DNA from: Methanoculleus sp. UBA77 | Lineage (GTDB): Archaea; Halobacteriota; Methanomicrobia; Methanomicrobiales; Methanoculleaceae | Assembly (NCBI GenBank): GCA_002499455.1 | Contig: DALN01000017.1 | Location: 1 to 21,954, forward strand | DNA length: 21,954 nucleotides | Direction: 5' to 3' | Part shown: piece after piece, positions 1-6,867 of the stretch | Layout of the letters: the number at the start of each line of letters is the position of its first letter | Position numbering within the stretch: position 1 is the first letter of the stretch | Translations under genes and position numbers: made by a program | Notes under the pieces: generated by a model | Seen by the model: only the letters and a program-made list of their open reading frames with translations | What the model was told of the DNA's origin: nothing | Databases searched by the model: none

Positions 1-75
1 GAGCAGCTCGTCCGTATCGACCGCGAACTGATCCAGAAGTATCACCCGAAATACCGGAAGAAGGCACAGGGGTAA
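1..75 (+). CDS. atpB: A-type ATP synthase subunit B, C-terminal end (partial)
   Basis: The frame opening at base 1 reads 24 codons to TAA at 73-75. It ends with RIDRELIQKYHPKYR, which resembles the usual end of the non-catalytic B subunit of archaeal A/V-type ATP synthase. Subunit B sits in the A1 headpiece, alternating with catalytic subunit A. The gene is cut by the window start, so only the tail is visible. The identification rests on this short motif and on the D subunit gene starting 6 bp downstream, which is the normal order (A-B-D) at the end of archaeal atp operons. Confidence 0.85.
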   Translation, partial: EQLVRIDRELIQKYHPKYRKKAQG

Positions 76-81
76 GTCTCC

Positions 82-708
82 ATGGCGCTGCGAGATATCA
101 AGCCGACCCGATCCGAGCTGATCAACGTCAAGCGACGGATCAAGCTCTCGGAGCGCGGCTACAACATCTTAAAGATGAAGCGCGATGGGCTGATCCTGGA
201 GTTCTTCAAGGTGCTGCAGCAGGCCAAAGACAGCCGCGGCGCAATGATGCAGCGCTATCAGCACGCAATGGAGATGATCGCCCTCGCGGAGACCGTCGAG
301 GGCGCTATCGGGGTGAAGGCCGCCGCCTTCTCGACGGCGGACGTCCCCGAGATCTCCTTAAAGAGCAAGAACATCATGGGCGTCGTCGTCCCGGAGATCG
401 AGTCTTCGGCGGTGCGGAAGGGCGTGCTCGACCGCGGCTACGGGATGCTCGGCACCTCTGCCGTCATCGACGAGACCGCGGAGGCGTTCGAGGATCTGCT
501 CGAGGCGATCATCGAGGCCGCGGAGATCGAGACGACCATGAAGCGGCTGCTCGACGAGATCGAGAGCACCAAGCGGCGCGTGAACGCGCTCGAGTTCAAG
601 GTGATCCCGGAGCTCAGTGAAGCCAGAGACTTCATCAAGATGCGCCTTGATGAGATGGAACGTGAGGAGCTCTTCCGCCTGAAAAAGATTAAGGCACGGA
701 GCGCCTGA
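82..708 (+). CDS. atpD: A-type ATP synthase subunit D
   Basis: This 208-residue protein has the family's usual length and begins MALRDIKPTRSELINVKRR, typical of V/A-type subunit D. Subunit D forms the central rotor stalk: two long N- and C-terminal helices make a coiled coil that turns inside the A3B3 head and couples ion flow to ATP synthesis. Long charged helices are visible at about residues 1-75 and 130-205, with a shorter Ala/Gly-rich middle. ATG at 82 lies 6 bp after the atpB stop, so the two are surely cotranscribed. It is the last atp gene here. A strong ribosome binding site for pgk follows 8 bp after its stop. Confidence 0.95.
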   Translation: MALRDIKPTRSELINVKRRIKLSERGYNILKMKRDGLILEFFKVLQQAKDSRGAMMQRYQHAMEMIALAETVEGAIGVKAAAFSTADVPEISLKSKNIMGVVVPEIESSAVRKGVLDRGYGMLGTSAVIDETAEAFEDLLEAIIEAAEIETTMKRLLDEIESTKRRVNALEFKVIPELSEARDFIKMRLDEMEREELFRLKKIKARSA

Positions 709-729
709 TCAGGGTAGAGGTGATACCCG

Positions 730-1944
730 GTGGAGATCGGTACGCTTGCAGATGCAGGGAAATTGACGGGAACGGTGATGCTGCGGGTTGATTTCAACTC
801 GCCCATCGACCCCTCCTCAAACCAGATTTTAGACGACAAGCGGTTCAGGGAGCACCTGCCGACGGTGCAGGCGCTCGAGGATGCAAGGCTCGTCATCCTC
901 ACCCACCAGAGCAGGCCCGGCAAGAAGGACTACACGACGCTTGAGGCGCACGCGGCAAAACTGGAGCGGCTGCTCGGCCGCCCGGTGACCTACGTCGAGG
1001 ATATCTTCGGCCGGTGCGCCCGCGATGCCATCCGGAGCGCAAAGCGCGGGGATGTCCTGATGCTCGAGAACCTGCGGTTCGCCGCCGAGGAGAACCTGAC
1101 CCTGAAGCCGGAAGAGGCGAAGAAGACCCTGCTCGTCCGGAAGCTGGCATCGATGGCCGATATCTACGTCTACGATGCCTTCGGCACGGCGCACCGGTCG
1201 CAGCCCTCGATCGTGGGGCTGCCGCTCGCGCTCCCGTCGGTGGCCGGCCTCCTGATGGAGAAGGAGGTCGCGAACCTCTCCCGGGTCTTTACCGACGCCC
1301 CGCGTCCCGTCACCTTCGTCCTTGGCGGCACGAAGGTGGACGACTCGATCGCGGTTGCGCGGAATGTCCTTGCACGGGGGACGGCTGACCGGGTGATCGT
1401 GGTCGGTGTGGTCGCGAACGTCTTCCTGCTTGCGGCGGGCTACGATATCGGGCGTCCCTCGGCCCAGCTCATCGACCAGCTCGGTTACCGCGCCGAGATC
1501 GATAAGGCAAAAGAGCTCCTTGAGACCTACCGGGACCGGTTCAGCATGCCGCACTCGGTTGCCGTCCGCGAGGATGGCGGACGGGTGGAGTACCCGGTGG
1601 ATGCCGTCCCGGAGAACGCCCAGGTGCTCGACATCGGGACCGACTCGATCACCAGCCTTGCCGGGGCGATCTCGGAGTCCGGGACGGTCGTGGTGAACGG
1701 CCCCGCCGGGCTCTTTGAGGAGGATCTCTTTGCCGTCGGCACCTTCGAGCTGATGAAGGCGGCAGCCACCGTCGAGTTCTCGGTGGTGGGCGGCGGACAC
1801 TCCGGCGCAGCCATCGAGCGGCTGGGTCTTGAGGACCGGTTTACGCACATCTCCACCGGCGGAGGCGCGGCTATTGAGTTCCTGACCGGGAAGAAGATGC
1901 CCGCCATCGAGGCGCTGGAGATGTCTAAGTCGATCTTCCGGTGA
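730..1944 (+). CDS. pgk: Phosphoglycerate kinase
   Basis: This cytosolic enzyme interconverts 1,3-bisphosphoglycerate plus ADP with 3-phosphoglycerate plus ATP, and in methanogens it works mostly in gluconeogenesis. The 404 residues match archaeal PGK length. Visible motifs are LRVDFNSP (residues 18-25, substrate site), HQSRPG (59-64), MLENLRF, LGGTKVDDS, the nucleotide-binding VVGGGHSGAA (from 352) and the archaeal ending THISTGGGAAIEFLTGKKMPA. The start is GTG at 730, supported by a near-perfect archaeal Shine-Dalgarno, AGAGGTGAT at 716-724, five bases upstream. The gene lies 21 bp behind atpD on the same strand, so readthrough from the ATP synthase operon is likely; I see no separate TATA box in the gap. 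Confidence 0.96.
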   Translation: MEIGTLADAGKLTGTVMLRVDFNSPIDPSSNQILDDKRFREHLPTVQALEDARLVILTHQSRPGKKDYTTLEAHAAKLERLLGRPVTYVEDIFGRCARDAIRSAKRGDVLMLENLRFAAEENLTLKPEEAKKTLLVRKLASMADIYVYDAFGTAHRSQPSIVGLPLALPSVAGLLMEKEVANLSRVFTDAPRPVTFVLGGTKVDDSIAVARNVLARGTADRVIVVGVVANVFLLAAGYDIGRPSAQLIDQLGYRAEIDKAKELLETYRDRFSMPHSVAVREDGGRVEYPVDAVPENAQVLDIGTDSITSLAGAISESGTVVVNGPAGLFEEDLFAVGTFELMKAAATVEFSVVGGGHSGAAIERLGLEDRFTHISTGGGAAIEFLTGKKMPAIEALEMSKSIFR

Positions 1945-1989
1945 GGGGCTCTGCGCCCTCACGTTCATCTCTTCTCATCCGGAGTCCTT

Positions 1990-2213
1990 AAAAAGGGAGG
2001 TGGGGTTTGGCCTCACGGAATGAGGGTTGGGGGGTCCACACCCGGATGTTATGGCCCGGTGTTACTCGGTCTGTTGTCGCTGAACGCTGGTGCATGGAGC
2101 ACCCCTTGCACCGAACACTCGTGACTCCTGATTGGTGCCTTGTAGATGGGTGTTGTGGTGATTGCTGATGGAATTGAACGACTGATGGTTGCTGGGTGTG
2201 GTCGTACCCCGAT
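1990..2213 (-). ncRNA. Possible non-coding RNA (low confidence)
   Basis: The candidate rests on boundaries, not on family recognition. A minus-strand TATA-like box at 2233-2247 would place a transcription start near 2213. The non-coding interval ends in five Ts on the minus strand (1990-1994), a typical archaeal terminator. The interior has short self-complementary stretches. It does not match signature segments I know from RNase P RNA, SRP RNA or tRNA. It could equally be spacer DNA. Confidence 0.25.
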
Positions 2214-2232
2214 CCAGTATCTATAATGGCCC

Positions 2233-2247
2233 GTATATAATATTTAG
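2233..2247 (-). promoter_or_regulatory. TATA-like box facing the pgk 3' end
   Basis: Read on the minus strand this is AAATATTATATACGG, close to the archaeal TATA consensus. No protein gene starts at a suitable distance downstream, so if it is active it would make the candidate RNA at 1990-2213 or pervasive antisense to the pgk end. Confidence 0.35.
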
Positions 2248-2371
2248 CCATAATTATTTGTCGCAATATTTATCTCGAAATAATAATCCGCTCTTTGAAC
2301 CATCTCCTATTGTCGTAAGCAGCCCTCCCGGGGTCGGGATGCCGGACCACAATTATTTATATACAAACACT

Positions 2372-2394
2372 GCCCGGAGCGGAAGGTGCCGGGC
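2372..2394 (-). terminator. Hairpin after the DUF89 gene
   Basis: GCCCGG (2372-2377) pairs with CCGGGC (2389-2394) around an 11-base loop, 18 bp past the DUF89 stop. On the minus strand it is followed by a T/A-rich stretch, TGTTTGTATATAAATAATT. This could terminate the DUF89 transcript. The same AT-rich stretch reads as a plus-strand TATA box, so the function is ambiguous. Confidence 0.4.
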
Positions 2395-2412
2395 GCCGCG
2401 CCGCACCCGCGG

Positions 2413-3270
2413 TCATTCGCGGAGGAGGGCGAGACGGGAACCGACCGGGATGCCGATGTCCGCGCCGATAGGGCCGCACTTGACCGACATCAGGTGGGCC
2501 ACGGGCGGGAGGTCGCGGTCTTCGGAGAGCGACTCGTAGTTCGCCATGCCCTTGGCGATGACGAGCGTCGCGCGGTCGAGGGCGTCGGTGAGGGCCGGGG
2601 GGGCGAGAGCCCGGTTGAGGCCGAGTTCCGCGATGCCCTCTGTTGTGGTGGTGAGCACGTCCGCCCGCCGGTCGAGGCCGAGCGCGACTGCGTCCTCGAT
2701 CGTCGCGTCGTTGAGGATGGGCGCGCCCCTGACGGCGACCGTGATGTGCGACCCGTTCCGTTTGAGATGATCGATAAGGAGAGCATCGAAGACGATCTCG
2801 CCGCAGTTGTCGGCAAGATAGACCACCCGGTCCGTGAGGCCTTCCATCGCTCCGGTGTCGTCGACGGTCAGCCCCGCCGCAAACTCGCGGCGGAAGAAAT
2901 CGACGAAGTTGTCGGTGACGGTGTGCGCCTTCGAGCCGTAGTCCAGCGTGTTGCCGATGACCGATGCGAGTACAAGGTCCCGGAACGACGAGAGGTCGCC
3001 GCGTACCCTCCGGCAGACCGCCGCCGCATCCTCGTTGTTGTTCGCCTTCAACGATCGGTAGGGGTCGGGATCGCCGATCATCCGGTAGGCGAGGCGATGC
3101 ACCCTGCTCGCGATGACGGGCGCAGGCACCGGATCGGCGGCGATCCGCCCGAGAAGATCCCGGCACGCCTCGACGATCTCTTGAATGCGCGCCGGGTCGT
3201 CGATGCGGAGCCTGCTCTCGTACTCAACACGCGAGATCAGGCAGTCTGTACAGCCTGGATAAAACCTCAT
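2413..3270 (-). CDS. DUF89 family metal-dependent phosphatase-like protein
   Basis: This 285-residue protein belongs to the DUF89/ARMT1-like family. Characterised members are metal-dependent phosphatases acting on damaged or reactive phosphometabolites; the substrate of the archaeal branch is not established. Visible features are an N-terminal C7-x2-C10 pair (YPGCTDC) typical of the archaeal subfamily, SVIGNTLDYG (from 103), LADNCGEIVFD (D154, N155, D162, likely metal ligands), RGAPILND (181-188) and VIAKGMANYESL (K240, N244, E246). Length fits the family. ATG at 3270 lies 41 bp behind tRNA-Pro on the same strand, with an oligo-T run between them and no clear Shine-Dalgarno. It may depend on readthrough from the tRNA promoter. 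Confidence 0.88.
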   Translation of the reverse strand: MRFYPGCTDCLISRVEYESRLRIDDPARIQEIVEACRDLLGRIAADPVPAPVIASRVHRLAYRMIGDPDPYRSLKANNNEDAAAVCRRVRGDLSSFRDLVLASVIGNTLDYGSKAHTVTDNFVDFFRREFAAGLTVDDTGAMEGLTDRVVYLADNCGEIVFDALLIDHLKRNGSHITVAVRGAPILNDATIEDAVALGLDRRADVLTTTTEGIAELGLNRALAPPALTDALDRATLVIAKGMANYESLSEDRDLPPVAHLMSVKCGPIGADIGIPVGSRLALLRE

Positions 3271-3297
3271 GCTGCAGAGGGTTGGATGTAATGAGCG

Positions 3298-3303
3298 AAA
3301 AAA
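3298..3303 (-). terminator. T6 tract after tRNA-Pro
   Basis: Six Ts on the minus strand lie 8 bp beyond the 3' end of tRNA-Pro. This is a typical intrinsic archaeal termination signal. Because the DUF89 gene starts only 28 bp on, termination is probably partial. Confidence 0.5.
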
Positions 3304-3311
3304 CAGTGTAA

Positions 3312-3385
3312 TGGGGCCACTGCGATTTGAACGCAGGTCAGAAGACCCCCAGTCTCCTAGGATGCCCAGGCTACCCTATGGCCCC
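3312..3385 (-). tRNA. tRNA-Pro(GGG)
   Basis: The minus strand folds as a cloverleaf. Acceptor GGGGCCA pairs with TGGCCCC, with discriminator A73. The anticodon stem is GGAGA/TCTTC around loop CTGGGGG, giving anticodon GGG. The T arm is CTGCG-TTCAAAT-CGCAG. The D arm (GGGT...) carries the GG pair. CCA is not encoded and no intron is seen. It reads proline codons CCC and CCU. Confidence 0.95.
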
Positions 3386-3411
3386 TCCCTCATAGTATAT
3401 GCTCGAATTAC

Positions 3412-3420
3412 AGATATACC
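3412..3420 (-). promoter_or_regulatory. Probable TATA box of tRNA-Pro
   Basis: On the minus strand GGTATATCT sits behind a GCGAA stretch resembling a BRE. The expected start about 25 bp downstream falls near 3390, just ahead of tRNA base 1 at 3385. Confidence 0.5.
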
Positions 3421-3448
3421 TTCGCTTTGGGAGGCAGGGTTAACGGGC

Positions 3449-3649
3449 TTATCCCCGTGCTCTCTTGTACTCTTCGACGCTGCGTGTCAGCTGTTCCAGC
3501 TCGGTGCCGGTGATCTCCATCCTGCCCGTCAGCGTGTTGACCTCCGTGAGGAGCTGCTGGATGCGCACGTACATCACGTACATGATGAACAGCAGGCAGA
3601 TGATGATCACCGAGAGCAGAACGATCATGATTGCATTGATATCAGCCAT
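3449..3649 (-). CDS. Small single-span membrane protein translated with minD
   Basis: This is a 66-residue protein of unknown function. Residues 7-28 are a strong hydrophobic segment (IMIVLLSVIIICLLFIMYVM). Residues 29-66 are polar and predicted helical, with leucines spaced as in a short coiled coil (IQQLLTEVNTL... ELEQLTRSVEEY). The acidic N-terminus (MADI) and following Arg suggest an extracytoplasmic N-terminus and a cytoplasmic helix, though topology is inference. Its ATG shares one base with the minD stop (TAATG at 3651-3647), implying translational coupling. The position suggests a membrane partner or anchor for the MinD ATPase, but no homology to MinC or MinE is apparent. Confidence 0.8.
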   Translation of the reverse strand: MADINAIMIVLLSVIIICLLFIMYVMYVRIQQLLTEVNTLTGRMEITGTELEQLTRSVEEYKRARG

Positions 3650-4434
3650 TATGATCCTCTCCTGAATAACGTGCGGGCGAGCCGCTCGATAAAACCTTCC
3701 TGAACCGCCTCGGGTTCCTCTTCGATGGGGAGACCCGCGATCTCTGCTGCAATCCTTCTGAATGCTTTTGACGATTCGGATCCCGGATACTTTACGACGA
3801 CCGGCGTCCTTGCCGCCGACGCTCTCCGCACGTTCGCATCCTCGGGAATCGTGTCGATGATCCGCACACCGAGGACCTTCTCGATCTGCCTCTTGCTCAT
3901 ATCGGCACTGTCGAGAGTTGTCCTGTTGAGAACCGCCCCCCCGACTCTCCCGCCGATCATCTCCGTCAGGATCTTGATCTTCAGGGCATCTATGAGCGAG
4001 GAGATCTCGGGGTTCACGATCAACAGCACCTCGTCCGCCACGGAGAGCGGTATGACCGCATCGGTGTCGATGCCGGCAGGCGCGTCGAGGAGCAGGAAGT
4101 CGCAACGATCGGTGAGATCGCGCATCACGTCTTTGAGCCTCTCCGGGTCTGCGCTCTGGAACCCCTGGAGTGAGAGGCCGCTCGGCACAATCTTGAGGCC
4201 GTACGGCCCCTCGTACATTGCATCCCGGATCTGTGCCTTCCCTGCCAGGACTTCGTGAAGCGTGACCGGGGTCTCTTCGAGCCCCAGAATCAGGCCGAGG
4301 TTGGCCATACCCATATCCGTATCGACGATGCAGGTCTCCCTGCCATACTGGGCGAGTGCTGTTCCCAGGTTTGCGGTGACGGTTGTCTTCCCTGTTCCTC
4401 CTTTGCCGGAGGCGATGGTGTAGGCCCTGATCAT
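3649..4434 (-). CDS. minD: MinD/ParA-family P-loop ATPase
   Basis: This 261-residue deviant Walker A ATPase belongs to the MinD branch. K11-GGTGKT is the deviant P-loop with the signature lysine at 11. IVDTDMGMANLG (from 37) and LLLDAPAGID (114-123) are the Walker A'/switch and Walker B regions. The last 16 residues (246-261, GFIERLARTLFRR) form an amphipathic basic/hydrophobic helix like the membrane-targeting tail of bacterial MinD. Such proteins bind the membrane with ATP and position other complexes; in archaea some MinD homologues place chemotaxis or archaellum machinery at the pole. The promoter at 4466-4477 gives a leader of only about 10 bases and no Shine-Dalgarno is visible. The small membrane gene follows with a one-base overlap. 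Confidence 0.92.
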   Translation of the reverse strand: MIRAYTIASGKGGTGKTTVTANLGTALAQYGRETCIVDTDMGMANLGLILGLEETPVTLHEVLAGKAQIRDAMYEGPYGLKIVPSGLSLQGFQSADPERLKDVMRDLTDRCDFLLLDAPAGIDTDAVIPLSVADEVLLIVNPEISSLIDALKIKILTEMIGGRVGGAVLNRTTLDSADMSKRQIEKVLGVRIIDTIPEDANVRRASAARTPVVVKYPGSESSKAFRRIAAEIAGLPIEEEPEAVQEGFIERLARTLFRRGS

Positions 4435-4465
4435 CTAAAACCGTCTCAAGGATAGATTGCAGTAG

Positions 4466-4477
4466 TTATATTTAACC
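4466..4477 (-). promoter_or_regulatory. TATA box of minD
   Basis: The minus strand reads GGTTAAATATAA, matching the archaeal TATA consensus. A start about 25 bp downstream is near 4445, just 10 bases before the minD ATG at 4434. The mRNA should be nearly leaderless. Confidence 0.65.
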
Positions 4478-4741
4478 TTATTCGTTCACTCTGTCTCCTG
4501 CAATCGACCAAAAATACATTTCAACGCGGCAACACATCTCTCAACCGGGCTAACCCCGGGATAAACGCCTCAAATCTCTCCGGCATCGATACGGCCCGGA
4601 ACGACGCTGCTGGCGCTCATCGGACTGCCGGTTCGCGGCGTCGCGTTGGAGGGCCTTCACCCTCTCCCCCCCAGTCAAAATGGGCTGAAATTGTGGCGAA
4701 AAGCGGGGTAAAGGCCCGCTGGTGACGGTGTCGATTCGATA
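4478..4741. other. Gap between divergent genes, nothing recognised
   Basis: This 264-bp stretch lies between the minD promoter and the roadblock-gene promoter, within a 361-bp gene-free interval. It has no supported frame, tRNA or repeat-family module. Only a minor palindrome, CCGGGCTAACCCCGGG near 4545-4560, and a pyrimidine-rich patch near 4660-4670 are visible. Confidence 0.5.
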
Positions 4742-4752
4742 TTCATATATGA
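4742..4752 (+). promoter_or_regulatory. Probable TATA box of the roadblock-response regulator pair
   Basis: TTCATATATGA lies about 50 bp ahead of the chosen start at 4796. A transcription start about 25 bp downstream, near 4773, would exclude the more distal GTG at 4754 and supports ATG 4796. Confidence 0.5.
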
Positions 4753-4795
4753 TGTGACGAACACATGTTCATGGAGCTATACCGGGGTTAACCAT

Positions 4796-5170
4796 ATGAG
4801 TCATCATTCCTTCATGGAGGAGAATGCCCTGCAATGTATCGATGAGCTCCGGTCTATCCCCGAGGTTGTCGCGTGTGCCCTCGTATCCTGTGAGGGCACG
4901 GTTATGGGTAAGTACTTCCGGGAGGGTAGCCCGTCGTCCCTCTTCGCAGCGATGTGCGCGACGGTTCTTGCATCGGCAGATGCCGCCTGCAGCAGTCTCC
5001 ACATCCAGCGGCCGTCCCTGGTCACCATCGCCGCAGCGGACGCTACAATCCTCATCATGGCTGTTGGGGAGGCTGCCCTGATCACGGCGGTAATAGATAA
5101 GTCTGCGGATCTTCCAACAGTACAGAGACGGTTATCATCTATAGCGGTCAGAATCGGAGGGGAGATGTGA
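4796..5170 (+). CDS. Roadblock/LC7-domain protein
   Basis: This 124-residue single-domain protein shows the roadblock/LC7 fold order. A helix (ENALQCIDELRSIPEV) is followed by a strand with ACALVSCEG, a strand VMGKYF, a long Ala-rich helix (SLFAAMCATVLASADAA), strands LVTIAAAD/TILIMAVG/ALITAVID and a final helix LPTVQRRLSSIAVRI. Roadblock proteins dimerise and commonly regulate or scaffold small GTPases such as the MglA/MglB pair. No GTPase gene is present in this window. ATG 4796 is chosen over an in-frame GTG at 4754 because of the TATA box position. The stop TGA overlaps the ATG of the response regulator by one base, so the two are translationally coupled and probably share a pathway. Confidence 0.85.
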   Translation: MSHHSFMEENALQCIDELRSIPEVVACALVSCEGTVMGKYFREGSPSSLFAAMCATVLASADAACSSLHIQRPSLVTIAAADATILIMAVGEAALITAVIDKSADLPTVQRRLSSIAVRIGGEM

Positions 5171-5805
5171 TGTATACGATACTGGTTGTCGACGATAGCC
5201 CCATGATCGTCGACGTCTTCATTACCATGCTGGAGCGCGGGGGTTATCGGCCGATCACCGCCTTCAGCGGCGAGGAGTGTCTGGAGGTCCTGAAGACGAC
5301 TCCGCCGGATCTGGTCCTTCTCGACATCATGATGGAGCCGATGGACGGGTGGGAGACGCTCGGGAAGATCAAGACCGATCCTGCGACGCGGAATATCCCC
5401 GTCCTGATGCTGACGGCAAAGCCTCTCACCCCGGAGGAGGCGAACGAGTACGGCGCCTACATCGAGGACTACATCCTCAAACCCACCACCCATCACCAGC
5501 TCTACGAGGCGATCGAGCACGTGCTGGCACGCCGGCACTCCATCACCGCCGATATCGAGCGGGCACGCGAGGCCGGCGTCGACCCCCGCATCATCGACGA
5601 GTACGAGCGCCTCTCAAAGAGCGTCGATATCAACAGGCGCCTCTTAAAGATCCTGGAGACCACCTACAGCATCAAGGATGCCCGGGCGGGGATGGGGGAG
5701 GATATCACGCGGGCCATAAAGAGCATGGCGGCGAGCATCAAACTCCAGGAAGAGCGCCTGAACCAGGTCCGGGCTCAGTTCGCGGATATCTTCGAGGCGC
5801 GCTGA
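5170..5805 (+). CDS. Response regulator: receiver domain with helical output
   Basis: The N-terminal receiver domain (residues 1-120) has the acidic pair D8-D9, phosphoacceptor D52 (LVLLDIMM), T82 and switch lysine K104 (YILKPTT), so all phosphorylation residues are present. Residues 121-211 carry no DNA-binding motif. They are charged and helical (DIERAREAG... YERLSKSVDINRRLLKILE... IKLQEERLNQVRAQFADIF), likely a coiled-coil protein-interaction output. Start is ATG 5170, sharing a base with the upstream TGA; GTG 5167 is possible. The Shine-Dalgarno GGAGGGGAG (5157-5164 area) lies inside the roadblock gene. No histidine kinase is in the window, so the phosphodonor is unknown. Confidence 0.9.
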   Translation: MYTILVVDDSPMIVDVFITMLERGGYRPITAFSGEECLEVLKTTPPDLVLLDIMMEPMDGWETLGKIKTDPATRNIPVLMLTAKPLTPEEANEYGAYIEDYILKPTTHHQLYEAIEHVLARRHSITADIERAREAGVDPRIIDEYERLSKSVDINRRLLKILETTYSIKDARAGMGEDITRAIKSMAASIKLQEERLNQVRAQFADIFEAR

Positions 5806-5941
5806 CCCCCATCGCTCCCCTGCCTTTTCGCCCGGTCTCTCCGGGGGCCATCCCCGGTACTTCACTACTTTTAGCACCCGAGATCGAGGAATATGGTTTC
5901 ATAGAACACGGCAACGTGCGGCGGATGGGGATAGCGATATA

Positions 5942-6175
5942 GTCTCACGGAAGAACGACGCTTCGTTCGAAGCGGAGTTGGAGCACCGAAGGTGCGGGAG
6001 AACGACGCTTCGTTAGAATGCGACGGTTCGTGAGTGCGATGGACCGAAGGTCCAGAGCTTGAGCACCGGAGGTGCGAGAACCGGAGCTGGAGAAACCTTC
6101 TGGGTTTCGGAAGCGGAGTTGGAGCACCGAAGGTGCGAGCCGCGGTGGTCCATCAGGACCGGAGCGTGAGGGTAG
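5942..6175. repeat. Modular hairpin repeat cluster 1, array part
   Basis: A run of at least six short hairpins separated by conserved spacers such as CGGAGTTGGAG and GAACGACG. Stems: CGCTTCG/CGAAGCG (5959-5974), GCACC/GGTGC (5983-5995), GGACC/GGTCC (6041-6053), GCACC/GGTGC (6063-6075), GAAACC/GGTTTC (6092-6108), GCACC/GGTGC (6124-6136). Loops are mostly GAA or GGA. Stems differ in sequence but remain self-complementary. The array lies between the convergent 3' ends of the response regulator and psiE-like genes, together with the inverted arms just downstream. The rest of the 5806-6346 gap has no gene. Confidence 0.85.
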
Positions 6176-6202
6176 TTTTCAAGAGGTCAACCCATCGATT
6201 TT

Positions 6203-6286
6203 CCTTCGCGTCCTTCGCGCCTTCGCGTGAATTGATGGGTGAAGATACCAATACGGTCTCACGCGAAGAGCGCGAAGCCGCGAAAA
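6203..6286. repeat. Inverted CGCGAAG-type iterated arms, cluster 1
   Basis: The left arm (6203-6230) is CTTCGCG repeated three times and ending GCGTGA. The right arm (6259-6286) is its near reverse complement, TCACGCGAAG followed by two more CGCGAA units. They face each other across about 28 bp containing a further imperfect inverted pair (CCCATCGA/TTGATGGG). The same arms recur in clusters 2 and 3. Confidence 0.85.
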
Positions 6287-6346
6287 GGGGTTGCTGGTTT
6301 GATCTCAGGGCAGACTGCTCCAAACGTTTTAGCGAAGTGCTGGTCC

Positions 6347-6775
6347 CTAGTAACTGTCTTCGCGCTCCTGCCGCCCGATATAGATGACTGCTACCGTCAG
6401 GACGAGGATTGCGGCGAGCGTCAGGGCGATGTCGAGGGGTTCGACAGGTTCGACCCCGAAGGTCAGCACCCGCCGGACCATCGCGGTGATGCCTGCGATC
6501 AGGATCGGGGTCACCAGGACCCTGCTCGTCCTGAAGTAGACCGTCACCGTCTCCAGGATCTCCACGATGATGAGGGTTAAGAGGAGTGCATGAAGCACCT
6601 GGAGTATGCCCTGCGTCATATCCTCGACGCGGACGAGCGCAACCATCTGCAGGATGACGTCGTAGAAGGAGAAGAGCGCAAGCAGCGAGAGCGAGGCAGC
6701 GATGAGCAGGTAGATGACCCGCGTCACCCAGGATATGGCAGTTATGGCCGTCTCGGCCTGGTGGTTGTGAGGCAT
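6347..6775 (-). CDS. PsiE-like four-span membrane protein
   Basis: This 142-residue integral membrane protein resembles the PsiE family (named for a phosphate-starvation-inducible E. coli protein; molecular function unknown). Four hydrophobic segments are visible: VIYLLIAASLSLLALFSFYD, LQVLHALLLTLIIVEILETV, VLVTPILIAGITAMV and IALTLAAILVLTVAVIYI. The short C-terminus is charged (GRQEREDSY). The conserved-looking EILETVTVYFRT between spans 2 and 3 fits the family. ATG 6775 is preferred over GTG 6820 because the TATA box at 6831-6840 predicts a transcript start near 6808, downstream of the GTG. It stands alone, diverging from the tRNA-Lys promoter and converging on repeat cluster 1. Confidence 0.75.
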   Translation of the reverse strand: MPHNHQAETAITAISWVTRVIYLLIAASLSLLALFSFYDVILQMVALVRVEDMTQGILQVLHALLLTLIIVEILETVTVYFRTSRVLVTPILIAGITAMVRRVLTFGVEPVEPLDIALTLAAILVLTVAVIYIGRQEREDSY

Positions 6776-6830
6776 CGTGCGGGCACCCCGTGTCGGGGCG
6801 TATATGTATGAACTGGGCACGCGGAGAGCC

Positions 6831-6840
6831 TTAAATATTC
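6831..6840 (-). promoter_or_regulatory. TATA box of the psiE-like gene
   Basis: The minus strand reads GAATATTTAA. The predicted start near 6808 gives a leader of about 30 bases to ATG 6775. GGGGTG lies within that leader as a possible weak Shine-Dalgarno. Confidence 0.55.
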
Positions 6841-6867
6841 CGGTAGGGCCACATCCGGTGTAGAATT

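Larger units (their letters stand above)
1945..2412. other. Gap with AT-rich two-way promoter island
   Basis: No convincing protein gene lies in this 468-bp gap. A 92-codon minus-strand frame (1988-2266) has low-complexity His/Gln/Pro-rich content and no recognisable domain. The segment 2218-2365 is strikingly AT-rich against the GC-rich surroundings. It holds TATA-like strings on both strands, including a plus-strand TTATTTATATA at 2353-2363 that would fire antisense into the end of the DUF89 gene. The part from about 1990 to 2215 is GC-rich with local palindromes (for example GGTGC/GCACC around 2090-2105) and could be a minus-strand non-coding RNA. Confidence 0.5.

Noticed and set aside
829..1968. 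Long open frames opposite pgk, rpoB'', rpoB', rpoA' and nrdD
   Set aside because: Antisense frames produced by high-GC codon usage. They are Arg/Asp/His-rich, have no domains, and lie fully over well-supported genes.
2160..2205. Boxes resembling C/D sRNA elements (TGATGG, CTGA repeated)
   Set aside because: C and D boxes overlap each other, the spacing does not give two proper guides, and no terminal stem is seen. Likely chance in a GT-rich stretch.
1988..2266. A 92-codon minus-strand frame between pgk and DUF89
   Set aside because: Low-complexity His/Gln/Pro-rich product, no domain, and its start lies upstream of the predicted transcript start.
5942..6136. Regular repeats suggesting a CRISPR array
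   Set aside because: Repeat units are not identical, unique spacers of constant length are absent, and no cas genes are nearby. The pattern is a hairpin mosaic.
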